Shown here: piece by piece, positions 24,656 through 33,778 of the stretch
How the letters are laid out: every line of letters starts with the position of its first letter
Position numbering within the stretch: position 1 is the first letter of the stretch
NCBI GenBank assembly: GCA_040751955.1
Contig: JBFMFY010000004.1
Coordinates: 1 to 64,000, forward strand
Reading direction: 5' to 3'
Length of the DNA stretch: 64,000 bases
Source of the DNA: SpSt-333 sp040751955
GTDB lineage: Bacteria > Bacteroidota > Ignavibacteria > UBA10030 > UBA8401
The notes under the pieces: model-generated
Databases searched by the model: none
The model's input: the letters and a program-made list of their open reading frames with translations, nothing else
Told to the model about the DNA's origin: nothing
Position numbers and translations under genes: made by a program

Positions 24656-26005
24656 TTACTCAACAACAAAAACTCTGTAACCGAATTTCGGCAGCGTAAC
24701 TCTTGCGACGTTCTTGTACGCCGCCTTTTTTCCCGTAAAGGCATTTGTGTACTTCAGCGACGGGAATGCCTTCGGAAGTTCGAGCACCACAGTACGCTCG
24801 CTGTTTGAAAAATTGAATACCGCAAGGATCGTGTTCATCCCGTCCGTTCGGATAAAGGAGTACACATGTTCCGGACGGTTGTTCTTCACATACTGATAAT
24901 CACCGAGCGGAAGCGACCGATTGTTTTTTCTGATTGTAAACAATTTTTTATAGAACTCTGTCCACTCCTTTCCCTTCTTCCAATCAATTTCAAATTTTTC
25001 AAATAATCCCAACGTGATATCATTGCCAACCTCCTGCCCGTTGTACAGCAGAGGAATTCCCGGAAGAGTATTCGTGAGCACCGCTGCGAGTTTTGCTCCC
25101 TCCTTTCCGAACTTCACGACATCCGGCATATCCCATGCATTCTCGTCGTGATTGGAACTGAAACGCATCCGGAGCGAACCTTTAGGGTACGCCAGAGATT
25201 CTCGGATGAGAACAGAATCCATCTCGCTCGCCGGCTTCTCTCCTTTAAAGATCTGCGCCATTGTGTGGTACGAATTCCATCCGTACGTGGCGTCGAAGGC
25301 TTTCAAATGATGTTCGGCGTACATTCCTTCGGAGAGCATGAAGACAGGCTTGATCGAATCGAGCGCAGCGCGCGCATCGTTCCAGAAATCTGTCGGCACC
25401 ATTTCCGATACGTCGCAGCGGAATCCGTCGATACCGACATCACGCACCCAGTACTTCATCATGTCGATCATGTATGCGCGGAGTTCTTTGTTGTCGTAGT
25501 TTAAGTCAACCACATCGCTCCAATCGGCTACAGGGGGAATAAAATTTCCAGTGCTGTCTTTCGTGAACCATTCTGGATGTTCTTTGATCATCTTGCTGTC
25601 CCATGAGGTGTGGTTGGCAACAAGGTCGATGACAATTTTCAATCCTAACTCGTGAGACTTGTTCACCAGACTTTTAAAATCGTCGATCGTGCCGAATTCA
25701 GGATTCACTCCGTAGTAATCCTGTATCGAGTACGGACTGCCGAGCGATCCTTTTCTCTTTTCCACGCCGACAGGATGGATCGGCATCATCCACAAGATTG
25801 TGACGCCCAGTTTTTTCAGTTCGGGTAATCTTTTTTCCACGCCGGCGAAATTTCCCTCTTTGGAAAATGCACGCGTATATATTTCATAGATGATTCCCGA
25901 CTTTACCCATTCTTCGGATGGGCGCGCCGCTTCGTTAGCATACGGCGTGGGGACTTGTGAACGAAGCGATGAGAAGAATACGATGGAGAAAATAAATTTT
26001 TTCAT
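24656..26005 (-). CDS. Exported GH13 alpha-amylase-family glycoside hydrolase
   Basis: A 449-residue (beta/alpha)8 enzyme. After a short leader (MKKFIFSIVFFSSLRSQ) the conserved regions appear in order: DLVANHTS (127-134), GFRCDV with the nucleophile Asp198, LSEGM with acid/base Glu226, and SSNHDE with Asp287. A small C-terminal beta domain follows (NRPEHVYSFIRT...). It cleaves or rearranges alpha-glucans, probably in the periplasm. Domain size fits maltogenic amylase or alpha-glucosidase types; the exact specificity is not readable. It lies upstream of the acyltransferase on the same strand. Confidence 0.9.
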   Translation of the reverse strand: MKKFIFSIVFFSSLRSQVPTPYANEAARPSEEWVKSGIIYEIYTRAFSKEGNFAGVEKRLPELKKLGVTILWMMPIHPVGVEKRKGSLGSPYSIQDYYGVNPEFGTIDDFKSLVNKSHELGLKIVIDLVANHTSWDSKMIKEHPEWFTKDSTGNFIPPVADWSDVVDLNYDNKELRAYMIDMMKYWVRDVGIDGFRCDVSEMVPTDFWNDARAALDSIKPVFMLSEGMYAEHHLKAFDATYGWNSYHTMAQIFKGEKPASEMDSVLIRESLAYPKGSLRMRFSSNHDENAWDMPDVVKFGKEGAKLAAVLTNTLPGIPLLYNGQEVGNDITLGLFEKFEIDWKKGKEWTEFYKKLFTIRKNNRSLPLGDYQYVKNNRPEHVYSFIRTDGMNTILAVFNFSNSERTVVLELPKAFPSLKYTNAFTGKKAAYKNVARVTLPKFGYRVFVVE

Positions 26006-26124
26006 GGAGCGGAACCGATTGTGAATTGATCTCCACCAAAAGTAGCGAAAGAAAACGCATGAAGCAACGAAAGACAATTGTAAAAAATCTTAACCAAGCG
26101 GGAGTAAACCGGCTCTGTAATGTG

Positions 26125-26153
26125 TTGTCTAATTGTAGTATATTTCGTATAAA
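26125..26153 (+). promoter_or_regulatory. Sigma70-like promoter of the RND efflux genes
   Basis: TTGTCT (26125-26130), exactly 17 nt, TATAAA (26148-26153), 32 nt before the adaptor ATG. It lies in the divergent gap with the GH13 gene. Confidence 0.5.
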
Positions 26154-26184
26154 ATTTCTTTTCAGCAGTCAACAATGTTCATCC

Positions 26185-27237
26185 ATGAAGACAACAGTTA
26201 GCGTTATAACGCTTTCCATACTCCTCGGCAGTACGCTCATCCTTTCATCATGCGGATCAAAGAGCAGTAACGCTGCATCACAACCTGCGCGTCAAGGGAG
26301 TGCAATGATGGTGAATGGCGTCATTCTGAAGCCGCAGCCGCTCGACAATGTCGTCCGCTCATCGGGTACCGTGCTTGCGTCCGAGTCTGTTGACCTCATT
26401 GCTGAAGCGGCGGGCAGAATTGAAAAAATTCTCTTCAAAGAAGGAGCGCATGTACAGAAGAACGATCTGCTTGTAAAGATCAATGACGACGATCTGCAGG
26501 CGCAGTTGAAAAAGACGGAACTGCAGATTCAACTCGCAGTCGAGCAGGAAAAACGACAGAAGCAACTGTACGAAATCAGCGGTATCAGCCAGGAACAGTA
26601 CGATATCGCGGTGAATCAGGTGAACACGCTCAAAGCGGATCGCGACAATCTTGTATCGATGATTCGCAAGAGAGAAATCCGCGCTCCATTCGACGGACGA
26701 ATAGGGTTGCGGTACGTGAGCGAAGGAAGTTACGTCTCGCAAACGACGCGTATCGCTTCGATGCAAAAGATCGACCTGCTGAAAGTGGATTTCTCCATTC
26801 CCGAAAAATATTCTACTCAGGTCGCCGCGGGAGACGTTGTGCAATTCAACAGCGAGGAAACAAAAATGAAATTTTCCGGAAAATTGTATGCGATAGAACC
26901 AAAGATCGACCCGACGACACGCACACTGCAGTTGCGCGCTCTGGTGGACAATAAGAACGAAAGCATCCTTCCCGGTTCATACGTGCAGATAGAATTACGA
27001 CTGAAACAAATATCCGATGCTCTCATGGTCCCAACACAAGCGGTTATACCCGTACTGAAGGGACAATCTGTCTTTGTACAAAAGAACGGCATTGCAGTTT
27101 CCGTTCCCGTGAAGACGGGAATCAGAACGGCGTCAGCAGTACAAATTACCGAGGGGCTTTCCGCCGGCGATACAATCATCACAACGGGATTAATGCAATT
27201 GCGAAGCGGAGTGCCGGTGGTTGTTGCAGTGAAGTAG
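26185..27237 (+). CDS. RND efflux periplasmic adaptor subunit (membrane fusion protein)
   Basis: A 350-residue lipoprotein (lipobox LSSCG, Cys23). The HlyD-like core is visible: the first lipoyl half ESVDLIAEAAGRIEKILFKEGAHVQKNDLL, a coiled-coil hairpin (residues about 100-145), and the second half EIRAPFDGRIGLRYVSEG, then the beta-barrel. It bridges the inner-membrane pump and an outer-membrane channel. The pump gene follows 118 bp downstream; no TolC gene is in the window. ATG 26185 gives the lipoprotein leader; the frame is open to 26026 without reason. Confidence 0.93.
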   Translation: MKTTVSVITLSILLGSTLILSSCGSKSSNAASQPARQGSAMMVNGVILKPQPLDNVVRSSGTVLASESVDLIAEAAGRIEKILFKEGAHVQKNDLLVKINDDDLQAQLKKTELQIQLAVEQEKRQKQLYEISGISQEQYDIAVNQVNTLKADRDNLVSMIRKREIRAPFDGRIGLRYVSEGSYVSQTTRIASMQKIDLLKVDFSIPEKYSTQVAAGDVVQFNSEETKMKFSGKLYAIEPKIDPTTRTLQLRALVDNKNESILPGSYVQIELRLKQISDALMVPTQAVIPVLKGQSVFVQKNGIAVSVPVKTGIRTASAVQITEGLSAGDTIITTGLMQLRSGVPVVVAVK

Positions 27238-27241
27238 TAAA

Positions 27242-27346
27242 GTTTTGAGTTCCGGGTTTTGAGGTTTGAGAAGCCTTTCCTAAACACGAACCACGAAACT
27301 CAAACCGAATGAATAGTCATATGATGTTATTCTCAACCCGAAACCG
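27242..27346. repeat. Reiterated-word inverted repeat (GTTTTGAG) between RND adaptor and pump
   Basis: The left part (27242-27270) repeats TTTTGAG/GGTTTGAG. The right part carries the complements CGAAACTCAAACC (27292-27306) and CTCAACCCGAAACC. The arms pair imperfectly over about 20 bp. It fills the spacer of an adaptor-pump pair that is normally only a few bases apart. Confidence 0.65.
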
Positions 27347-27355
27347 TAAACAACA

Positions 27356-30300
27356 ATGAGTCTCGCCTCTACAAGCATCCGCCGTCCCGTCCTCGCCATT
27401 GTGATGTCGTTGATGATCATTCTCTTCGGCATCATCAGTTTCAATTTTCTCGGCATCAGGGAGTACCCCGCCATCGATCCGCCGTTCATCAATGTGCGTA
27501 CAAGTTATGCCGGCGCAAATGCCGATGTTATCGAGTCACAGATTACTGAGCCGCTTGAAAAAGCGATCAACGGCATTGCCGGTGTACGGAATATTTCTTC
27601 AAGCAGCAGCCAGGGGACGAGCAATATTTCCGTTGAGTTCAATCTCGATACCTATCTTGAAGCGGCGGCGAATGACGTGAGGGATAAAGTTTCGGGCGCA
27701 TTACGCCAGCTGCCGCAGGATATCGACTCTCCTCCCGTGGTGACCAAAAGCGACGCCAATTCCGACGCGATCATCTCTCTCACCGTGCAAAGCGATACGC
27801 GGAACCATCTGGCGATCAGCGACTATGCCGAAAATGTCATCGCGCAGAACCTGCAAACGATCCCCGGCGTCAGCACGACGCAAATTTGGGGGTTGAAGCG
27901 GTATTCGATGCGGATCTGGATGGATCCGGGAAAACTTTCCGCATACGGATTGACCCCGCTGGATATCCGGAACGCGCTGAACAGGGAGAATGTCGAACTT
28001 CCGTCGGGAAAGATCACCGGAAATCAGACCGAACTGATCGTCAATACGAAAGGGAGATTGAAGACTGTCGAGGATTTTAACAACCTCATCGTTAAATCCG
28101 ACGGAACAAATATTGTGCGGGTGAGCGATATCGGTTTTGCAAATCTCGGTCCCGAAAACGAAGAGACAGTGTTGAAACAATCCGGCACGCCGATGGTCGC
28201 AGTCGCGATTGTTCCGCAGCCCGGCAGCAACTACGTCGAAATCGCCGATGAATTTTACCGGCGCCTGGAACAGATAAAAAAAGATCTTCCCGCCGACATC
28301 AAACTTGATATCGCACTCGACAATACGCTGTTCATTAAACGCTCCATTGTCGAAGTGCAGGAAACGATCCTGATCGCAATTTTGCTCGTCGTCGGCATTA
28401 TCTATCTCTTCTTCCGTGAATGGATCATCGCTATCCGCCCGCTCATCGATATTCCCGTTTCTCTCATCGGTGCCTTCTTTATCATGTACCTGATGGGATT
28501 TTCCATCAACGTGCTGACGCTGCTTGCCATTGTGCTGGCAACGGGATTGGTGGTAGATGACGGTATTGTTGTGACCGAAAATATTTTCAAGAAAGTGGAA
28601 CAAGGGATGCCGCCGATGCAGGCTGCGTTCGCGGGTTCAAAAGAAATTTTCTTCGCTGTCATCTCAACATCAATAACCCTTGCCGCCGTCTTCTTACCGA
28701 TCATTTTCCTGCAGGGATTTGTCGGGCGGTTGTTCCGTGAATTCGGCATCGTGATTGCCGGTGCGGTGCTCATCTCGGCATTCGTTTCTCTTTCACTCAC
28801 GCCGATGCTCAATGCCCGTCTCATCCGCAAAAAGCGGACACACAGCCGGTTCTACAAATTGACGGAGCCGTATTTTGAACGGATGAACAAATTCTATGAG
28901 CGTACACTCGCGGCAGGCATGAAGCATCGCTGGCTGGCGACGGCAACCATTGCAGCGTCGCTTGCACTCATCGTTATCCTTGGAAGTACTTTGCAAAGCG
29001 AACTCGCGCCGTTGGATGACAGAAGTCTGCTCCGTTTACAGATTACAGGTCCGGAAGGAGCGTCGTTCGAATATACAGATGCATTCATGGATAAAGTGGT
29101 GCAATTTGTAAACGATTCCGTGCCGGAAAAAAGAATAGCTCTCAGCGTTACCGCCCCCGGGTTTGCCGGCACCGGCGCAACAAATACCGGTTTTGTGCGG
29201 CTTCGCTTGACTGAACCGTATGAGAGAAAACGTTCGCAGCAGGAAGTCGCCGATTATCTTTCCGGAAAAATGCGGGGCTTCACCGAAGCGCGTGTGTTCG
29301 TCACGCAGGAACAAACAATTTCTGTCGGAGGCGGTGGGCGCGGACTTCCTGTGCAGTACGTGCTGCAGAATCAGAATTTTGAGAAGCTTCGCGAGTTCGT
29401 TCCGAAATTTATGGAAGAAGTGAACAAGAGCGACGTCTTTCAGAATACAGATGTGAATCTGAAGTTCAACAGGCCCCAACTCGATATTTCCATTGACCGC
29501 GACCGTGCGCGCACGCTCGGTGTTTCCGTGATTGATATTGCGCAGACGTTGCAGCTGGCGTTCAGCGGACAGCGCTTCTCCTATTTCGAGATGAACGGAT
29601 TTCAATATCAGGTGATCGGACAGGTAAATCGTTTTGATCGGGACGAACCTCTTGATTTAACATCACTCTATGTACGGAACAACCGGAACGAGCTGATACA
29701 ATTGGATAATCTGGTTATTATCCGCGAACAAAGTGCGCCACCCCAGTTGTATCACTTCAATAGATTTAAAGCGGCAACAGTTTCCGCAGGACTCGCACCG
29801 GGAAAAACGATCGGCGACGGTATCAAAGAAATGGACCGGATTGCGAAGAGCGTGCTCGACGAATCGTTCACAACGGCGCTCAGCGGTCCTTCGCGGGACT
29901 ATGCTGAGAGTTCGTCGAATACGTTGTTTGCATTTATTCTTGCTCTCATCCTGATCTACCTTATCCTTGCCGCACAGTTCGAAAGCTTCGTTGATCCGGT
30001 CACAATTATGCTTACCGTGCCGCTTGCGCTTGCCGGAGCGCTGCTGTCGTTGTGGCTGACGGGACAGACACTCAACATCTTCAGCCAGATCGGTATCATC
30101 ATGCTGATCGGGCTGGTAACAAAGAACGGAATTTTGATCGTTGAGTTTGCGAATCAGCAGAAAGAAAAAGGGATGAAACTGCTCGAAGCGGCGCAGTTCG
30201 CAGCGGCATCCCGCTTCCGCCCGATTTTGATGACAAGTCTCGCCACGATGCTCGGCGCGTTGCCGATCGCACTCGCACTGGGCAGCGGCGCCAAAAGCCG

Positions 30301-30469
30301 CATTTCGATGGGCATTGTTGTTATCGGTGGAGTCTTTTTCTCTCTCGTGTTGACTTTATTTGTTATTCCGGCGATGTACACGTTCTTTTCGAAGGAGAAA
30401 ACAGCGGAAGAAATGAAATTGGAAAAACAAATCCCGGAAGAATTGGAGATTGCTGAAGCGGTGAAGTAA
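27356..30469 (+). CDS. RND efflux pump, inner-membrane subunit (AcrB/MexB-like, HAE1)
   Basis: A 1037-residue, full-length hydrophobe/amphiphile efflux pump. An N-terminal helix (SIRRPVLAIVMSLMIILFG) is followed by the first porter domain, then helices 2-6 with GLVVDDGIVVTENIF carrying the proton-relay aspartates of TM4, the second porter domain, and helices 8-12 with GLVTKNGILIVEFANQ and the TM10 lysine region. It exports drugs, detergents or lipids by proton antiport, with the adaptor encoded upstream. It ends 34 bp from the convergent helicase gene, with no clear terminator between them. Confidence 0.95.
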   Translation: MSLASTSIRRPVLAIVMSLMIILFGIISFNFLGIREYPAIDPPFINVRTSYAGANADVIESQITEPLEKAINGIAGVRNISSSSSQGTSNISVEFNLDTYLEAAANDVRDKVSGALRQLPQDIDSPPVVTKSDANSDAIISLTVQSDTRNHLAISDYAENVIAQNLQTIPGVSTTQIWGLKRYSMRIWMDPGKLSAYGLTPLDIRNALNRENVELPSGKITGNQTELIVNTKGRLKTVEDFNNLIVKSDGTNIVRVSDIGFANLGPENEETVLKQSGTPMVAVAIVPQPGSNYVEIADEFYRRLEQIKKDLPADIKLDIALDNTLFIKRSIVEVQETILIAILLVVGIIYLFFREWIIAIRPLIDIPVSLIGAFFIMYLMGFSINVLTLLAIVLATGLVVDDGIVVTENIFKKVEQGMPPMQAAFAGSKEIFFAVISTSITLAAVFLPIIFLQGFVGRLFREFGIVIAGAVLISAFVSLSLTPMLNARLIRKKRTHSRFYKLTEPYFERMNKFYERTLAAGMKHRWLATATIAASLALIVILGSTLQSELAPLDDRSLLRLQITGPEGASFEYTDAFMDKVVQFVNDSVPEKRIALSVTAPGFAGTGATNTGFVRLRLTEPYERKRSQQEVADYLSGKMRGFTEARVFVTQEQTISVGGGGRGLPVQYVLQNQNFEKLREFVPKFMEEVNKSDVFQNTDVNLKFNRPQLDISIDRDRARTLGVSVIDIAQTLQLAFSGQRFSYFEMNGFQYQVIGQVNRFDRDEPLDLTSLYVRNNRNELIQLDNLVIIREQSAPPQLYHFNRFKAATVSAGLAPGKTIGDGIKEMDRIAKSVLDESFTTALSGPSRDYAESSSNTLFAFILALILIYLILAAQFESFVDPVTIMLTVPLALAGALLSLWLTGQTLNIFSQIGIIMLIGLVTKNGILIVEFANQQKEKGMKLLEAAQFAAASRFRPILMTSLATMLGALPIALALGSGAKSRISMGIVVIGGVFFSLVLTLFVIPAMYTFFSKEKTAEEMKLEKQIPEELEIAEAVK

Positions 30470-30502
30470 AATTCCCCTTGAAAAGTGGGTTAGGTGGGAT
30501 TT

Positions 30503-32104
30503 TTATCTTCGCGGCCTTCTGAAATTTCTCTTTCGGTGAAAATCTCTCCGCTCCGTCTTCTCCCGTTTCACATCGTGGCGCGGAAAAACTTCCGGCGCAG
30601 GTGCAAGCAGCGATTCATCAGGATAGACGCACTCGATCTTCTTCTTCATATACTCCTCCAGACGCGGTATTTCGTATGAATCCTCCTCGTCCGCAAAACT
30701 GATCGCTATTCCTTTTGCACCTGCTCTTCCTGTTCTGCCGATGCGGTGGACGAACTCTTCTGGATCTTGAGGCAGATTGTAATTCACAACATGCGAAATT
30801 CCTTCAACATGAATGCCGCGCGACGCAACATCCGTTGCAACGAGCACCCGCACTTTTCCTTCGCGGAAATTTTCTAATCTCTTGATACGCTGGCGTTGAT
30901 CAACATCGCCGGAAAGCAGTGAACAGGTGATTCCGTATGTTTCTAATTTATCTTTTAAATCCCGCGCAACATCTTTGCGGTTAACGAACACCAGCACCCG
31001 CTCAAGATGTTTCTGCATCAGCACGTTGTAGAAAAGCGTAAACTTTTCTGCTTTGGTAGTGATGTACGTGATTTGTTCAACGGAAGAGACCGCGATCTCT
31101 TCCGGCATTACGGTCACTTCGATTGCCTGCCGCGTCCATGATTCCGCAAGACGCCGCACTTCGGAATTCATTGTTGCCGTGAAGAACATCGTCTGACGGT
31201 GCGATTTTTGCGGCGTGCTCAGCACAATGCTTCGCACGGCGGGGATGAATCCCATATCAAGCATTCTGTCCGCTTCGTCAATGATCAGAATTTCCACTTT
31301 TCCGAGGTCCACAAGTTTTTGCTTTTTGAAATCTATCAGGCGCCCCGGCGTTGCAACGATAACATCAACCGTCTCATGCTTCAGGTTTTGCATCTGCTTG
31401 TTGTAGTCGATTCCGCCGACCAGCGAAAGTATTTTGCATCCGGTATATTTTCCGAGTGACCGCGCATCTTTTTCAATCTGCATTACCAACTCGCGTGTCG
31501 GCGCCAGAATGAGTGCGCGCGGCGTTCCCTTCTTTTGTTCCTTGATCGGATTGCGGATAATGTGCGAGAAGATGGTGATGAGGAATGCGGCAGTCTTTCC
31601 TGTTCCTGTCTGCGCCTGCGCGGTGACATCGTCACCCGCCAGAGATTTTGGAAGGGTCTCCGCCTGCACCTGCGTGCAGTATTGAAAATTCAGATCGGCG
31701 ATTGCATGAAAAATTTCATTCGGCAGATTGAAATCATGAAACCGAACTTTTCCATCCACAACCGGAACTTTAAAAGTTGCCGGATCCCAAGGTTCAAACA
31801 CAACGGATGGCGCCGGTGTCTCTTTTGCCGTGTGAATGACCTGCCTGTTGCGGTTCTGCCGCTCGTGACGGAGCCTATACTCTTCGCGGGTCTCTTTCTT
31901 CCGCTGGTCGCGCGGATGATGCGTGCCGGACGGTTTTTCGTGCGGATACTTTTTGGGTTGTCGGAGGAAGGGCGGTTTGGATTCTTTTACCGGCGCAGCG
32001 GGAGGTGTTGGAACAACTTTGGGCTTGGCGCCGAAAAAGGATTTTAGTTTTGAAACAAATGTCTTGAACAAAATGAGGACCGTATTATTTTTGGAAACAT
32101 ACAA
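30503..32104 (-). CDS. DEAD-box RNA helicase (RhlE/DbpA-like)
   Basis: A helicase of about 530 residues. Motifs run in order: AQTGTGKTAAF (I), PTRELVMQ (Ia), DEADRMLDMGF (II), FTATM (III), VFVNRKDVARDL (IV) and HRIGRTGRAG (VI). A basic, Pro-rich tail precedes and an Arg-rich one follows (ERRDFHRKRNFRRPRR), both suited to RNA contact. The start is uncertain: the longest frame begins with TTG at 32104, another TTG is at 32071, and neither has a clear ribosome site. Probable role: ribosome assembly or mRNA turnover. The window has a second DEAD helicase at 44-45.7 kb. Confidence 0.9.
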   Translation of the reverse strand: MYVSKNNTVLILFKTFVSKLKSFFGAKPKVVPTPPAAPVKESKPPFLRQPKKYPHEKPSGTHHPRDQRKKETREEYRLRHERQNRNRQVIHTAKETPAPSVVFEPWDPATFKVPVVDGKVRFHDFNLPNEIFHAIADLNFQYCTQVQAETLPKSLAGDDVTAQAQTGTGKTAAFLITIFSHIIRNPIKEQKKGTPRALILAPTRELVMQIEKDARSLGKYTGCKILSLVGGIDYNKQMQNLKHETVDVIVATPGRLIDFKKQKLVDLGKVEILIIDEADRMLDMGFIPAVRSIVLSTPQKSHRQTMFFTATMNSEVRRLAESWTRQAIEVTVMPEEIAVSSVEQITYITTKAEKFTLFYNVLMQKHLERVLVFVNRKDVARDLKDKLETYGITCSLLSGDVDQRQRIKRLENFREGKVRVLVATDVASRGIHVEGISHVVNYNLPQDPEEFVHRIGRTGRAGAKGIAISFADEEDSYEIPRLEEYMKKKIECVYPDESLLAPAPEVFPRHDVKREKTERRDFHRKRNFRRPRR

Positions 32105-32151
32105 ATTGTTCTACAATATACAAAATTGATTCGTTGCATCATACAGAAGCA

Positions 32152-33066
32152 TTACGGGTGTTTCGATGACATTACTGCCGGAATCGGTTCATTAAAACGG
32201 CGCGGGAAGATCATTTTGTGGACAGGATGCGTAATGGATAGAACGGGTACAGTTACTCTTCGCACTACCTCTTCCGTCGTATTGCCGATCTGCGTTCTTC
32301 TCATGCCGCGTGCGCCGTGTGTTCCCATAATAATGAGGTCAACACCGCGATCTTCCGCAACGTTAACAATCGAATTATCGGGTTCCACGTCGCGCGTGAT
32401 GAGCTGTTCCGCAGCAATAGTACGAGCCCTCTCATCGTACGTTGCGAGATCCGGAAAACGGAGAAGAGACAGATGCTCTTCTGAGACTGTGAGATCGGTG
32501 ATATGCAGCAGTATTAGTGATGCGTGGAATGCCAATGCTAAAGAGATCGCATAGGGTATCGAGTAATTGCTGTACTCCGAAAAGTCGGTCGGTACAAGAA
32601 TTTGCTTTATTGTGCGGGAGAGACTTTCTTGCCCGGGGCGGAGTGTCACCACCGGCACCCTGCAGAGCCGTACAACACGCTCCGCCGTTCTTCCGATAAG
32701 ATGCGGCGTCGAGTTGCCGATCCCAAGGACAGACATAATGACGGCGGTGTAGTCACCCTGTTCTGCCTCGAGCACGATCTCTTTGTAGGCGGCTCCGAAC
32801 CGCACGATGGTCTTCACCTGTTCCTTGTCTATCTTCAACATCTGTATGATCTTTTGAAATTGTTCTTCGGCAAATGCCTCGCTCTCTCTGCGATAACGTT
32901 GTTTCGTTGATGGATTGTCCCCGAAAGCACCAAGCGGAGTCTGTTCATATTCGTCAACATACAGCAACGTCAATGTTGCGTGGTAGTGGTTGACAAAGAG
33001 GAGCGCGTACCGGATTGCTGTTATTGAAGATTCGGAAAAATCTGTCGGACAAAGGATGTACTGCAT
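32152..33066 (-). CDS. Universal stress protein with two UspA domains
   Basis: A protein of about 304 residues. Domain 1 begins MQYILCPTDFSESSITAIRY and ends near residue 145 (MSVLGIGNSTPHLIGRTAERV). Domain 2 begins QILVPTDFSEYSNYSIPYAI and ends with MGTHGARGMRRTQIGNTTEEVVRRV, whose G-x2-G-x9-G(S/T) form suggests ATP binding in the second domain. Such tandem Usp proteins act in stress and starvation. Three in-frame ATGs (33084, 33075, 33066) are possible; I use the one at which homology begins. It is followed at 48 nt by the DEAD helicase gene. Confidence 0.87.
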   Translation of the reverse strand: MQYILCPTDFSESSITAIRYALLFVNHYHATLTLLYVDEYEQTPLGAFGDNPSTKQRYRRESEAFAEEQFQKIIQMLKIDKEQVKTIVRFGAAYKEIVLEAEQGDYTAVIMSVLGIGNSTPHLIGRTAERVVRLCRVPVVTLRPGQESLSRTIKQILVPTDFSEYSNYSIPYAISLALAFHASLILLHITDLTVSEEHLSLLRFPDLATYDERARTIAAEQLITRDVEPDNSIVNVAEDRGVDLIIMGTHGARGMRRTQIGNTTEEVVRRVTVPVLSITHPVHKMIFPRRFNEPIPAVMSSKHP

Positions 33067-33197
33067 TTTATACATGGCAAACACCGATGCAATGTTGGAA
33101 GAAGAGGATAACCTTACACGCTGTGGAATAGAAACGACAACTGGAACGTATCCAATTGTGTCCCGAAATCCAACGAGGTACGCTGGGAAGGATCAGA

Positions 33198-33689
33198 TCA
33201 GAAATTGTATGAGATAAAAATTGCTCCCGCGAATGAGATATTTTTTGAAAGAAAGAAAAAAGTCGGATAATATATTGTCACTCCGCCGGTGACATTTTGG
33301 TAAATAGAGTTTCCGGTCGCCGGAGCTTCCACTCCCGTTCCTAATCCCAATGCTGTATGAGAATCTTCCGTGCTGATGCTTCTCACGCCGAATCCGGGAC
33401 CGATGAAGACCCGAAAATCCTGTCTCTTCGTCAACTCGAACTGATAATCGACTCCGAATGACGAGTATGTTTTGCTGTCGTTGGTAAGAACACCGAACGT
33501 TGCCCGCGCGCGGTATTTTCCCGTTTCGTTGATCCCGAACGAGATCCCGATTCCAGAAACAAAGCTGGCTTGAAAACCAATAGTGGAATATCGAACCGAT
33601 TGTAAAACCGTCAGAGTATCCTGCGCGTGGATTATCGTACTATAAAGGAATATCAATACTGCAAGAGATGTAAATTTTTTTGAAGACAT
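33198..33689 (-). CDS. Small outer-membrane beta-barrel protein
   Basis: A 163-residue protein. A signal peptide (MSSKKFTSLAVLIFLYSTIIHAQ) is followed by alternating amphipathic strands with glycine turns (GFQASFVSGIGISFGI, FRVFIGPGFGVRS) and a terminal Phe (AIFISYNF), the usual signal for barrel assembly. The size fits an eight-stranded OmpA/OmpX-like barrel. Function unknown. Monocistronic, between the Usp and peptidase genes. Confidence 0.72.
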   Translation of the reverse strand: MSSKKFTSLAVLIFLYSTIIHAQDTLTVLQSVRYSTIGFQASFVSGIGISFGINETGKYRARATFGVLTNDSKTYSSFGVDYQFELTKRQDFRVFIGPGFGVRSISTEDSHTALGLGTGVEAPATGNSIYQNVTGGVTIYYPTFFFLSKNISFAGAIFISYNF

Positions 33690-33778
33690 GTATTCTCCGG
33701 GACTTTAGTAACAGAAAATTACTGAATGCATACGATTATCCATCTATAAATGCTTTTCATCTGCCATCATTGGGGCAG

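Noticed and set aside
27701..28603. 300-codon open frame on the minus strand
   Set aside because: Antisense to the RND pump gene, which has complete family motifs. The translation has the His/Asp-rich composition of a shadow.
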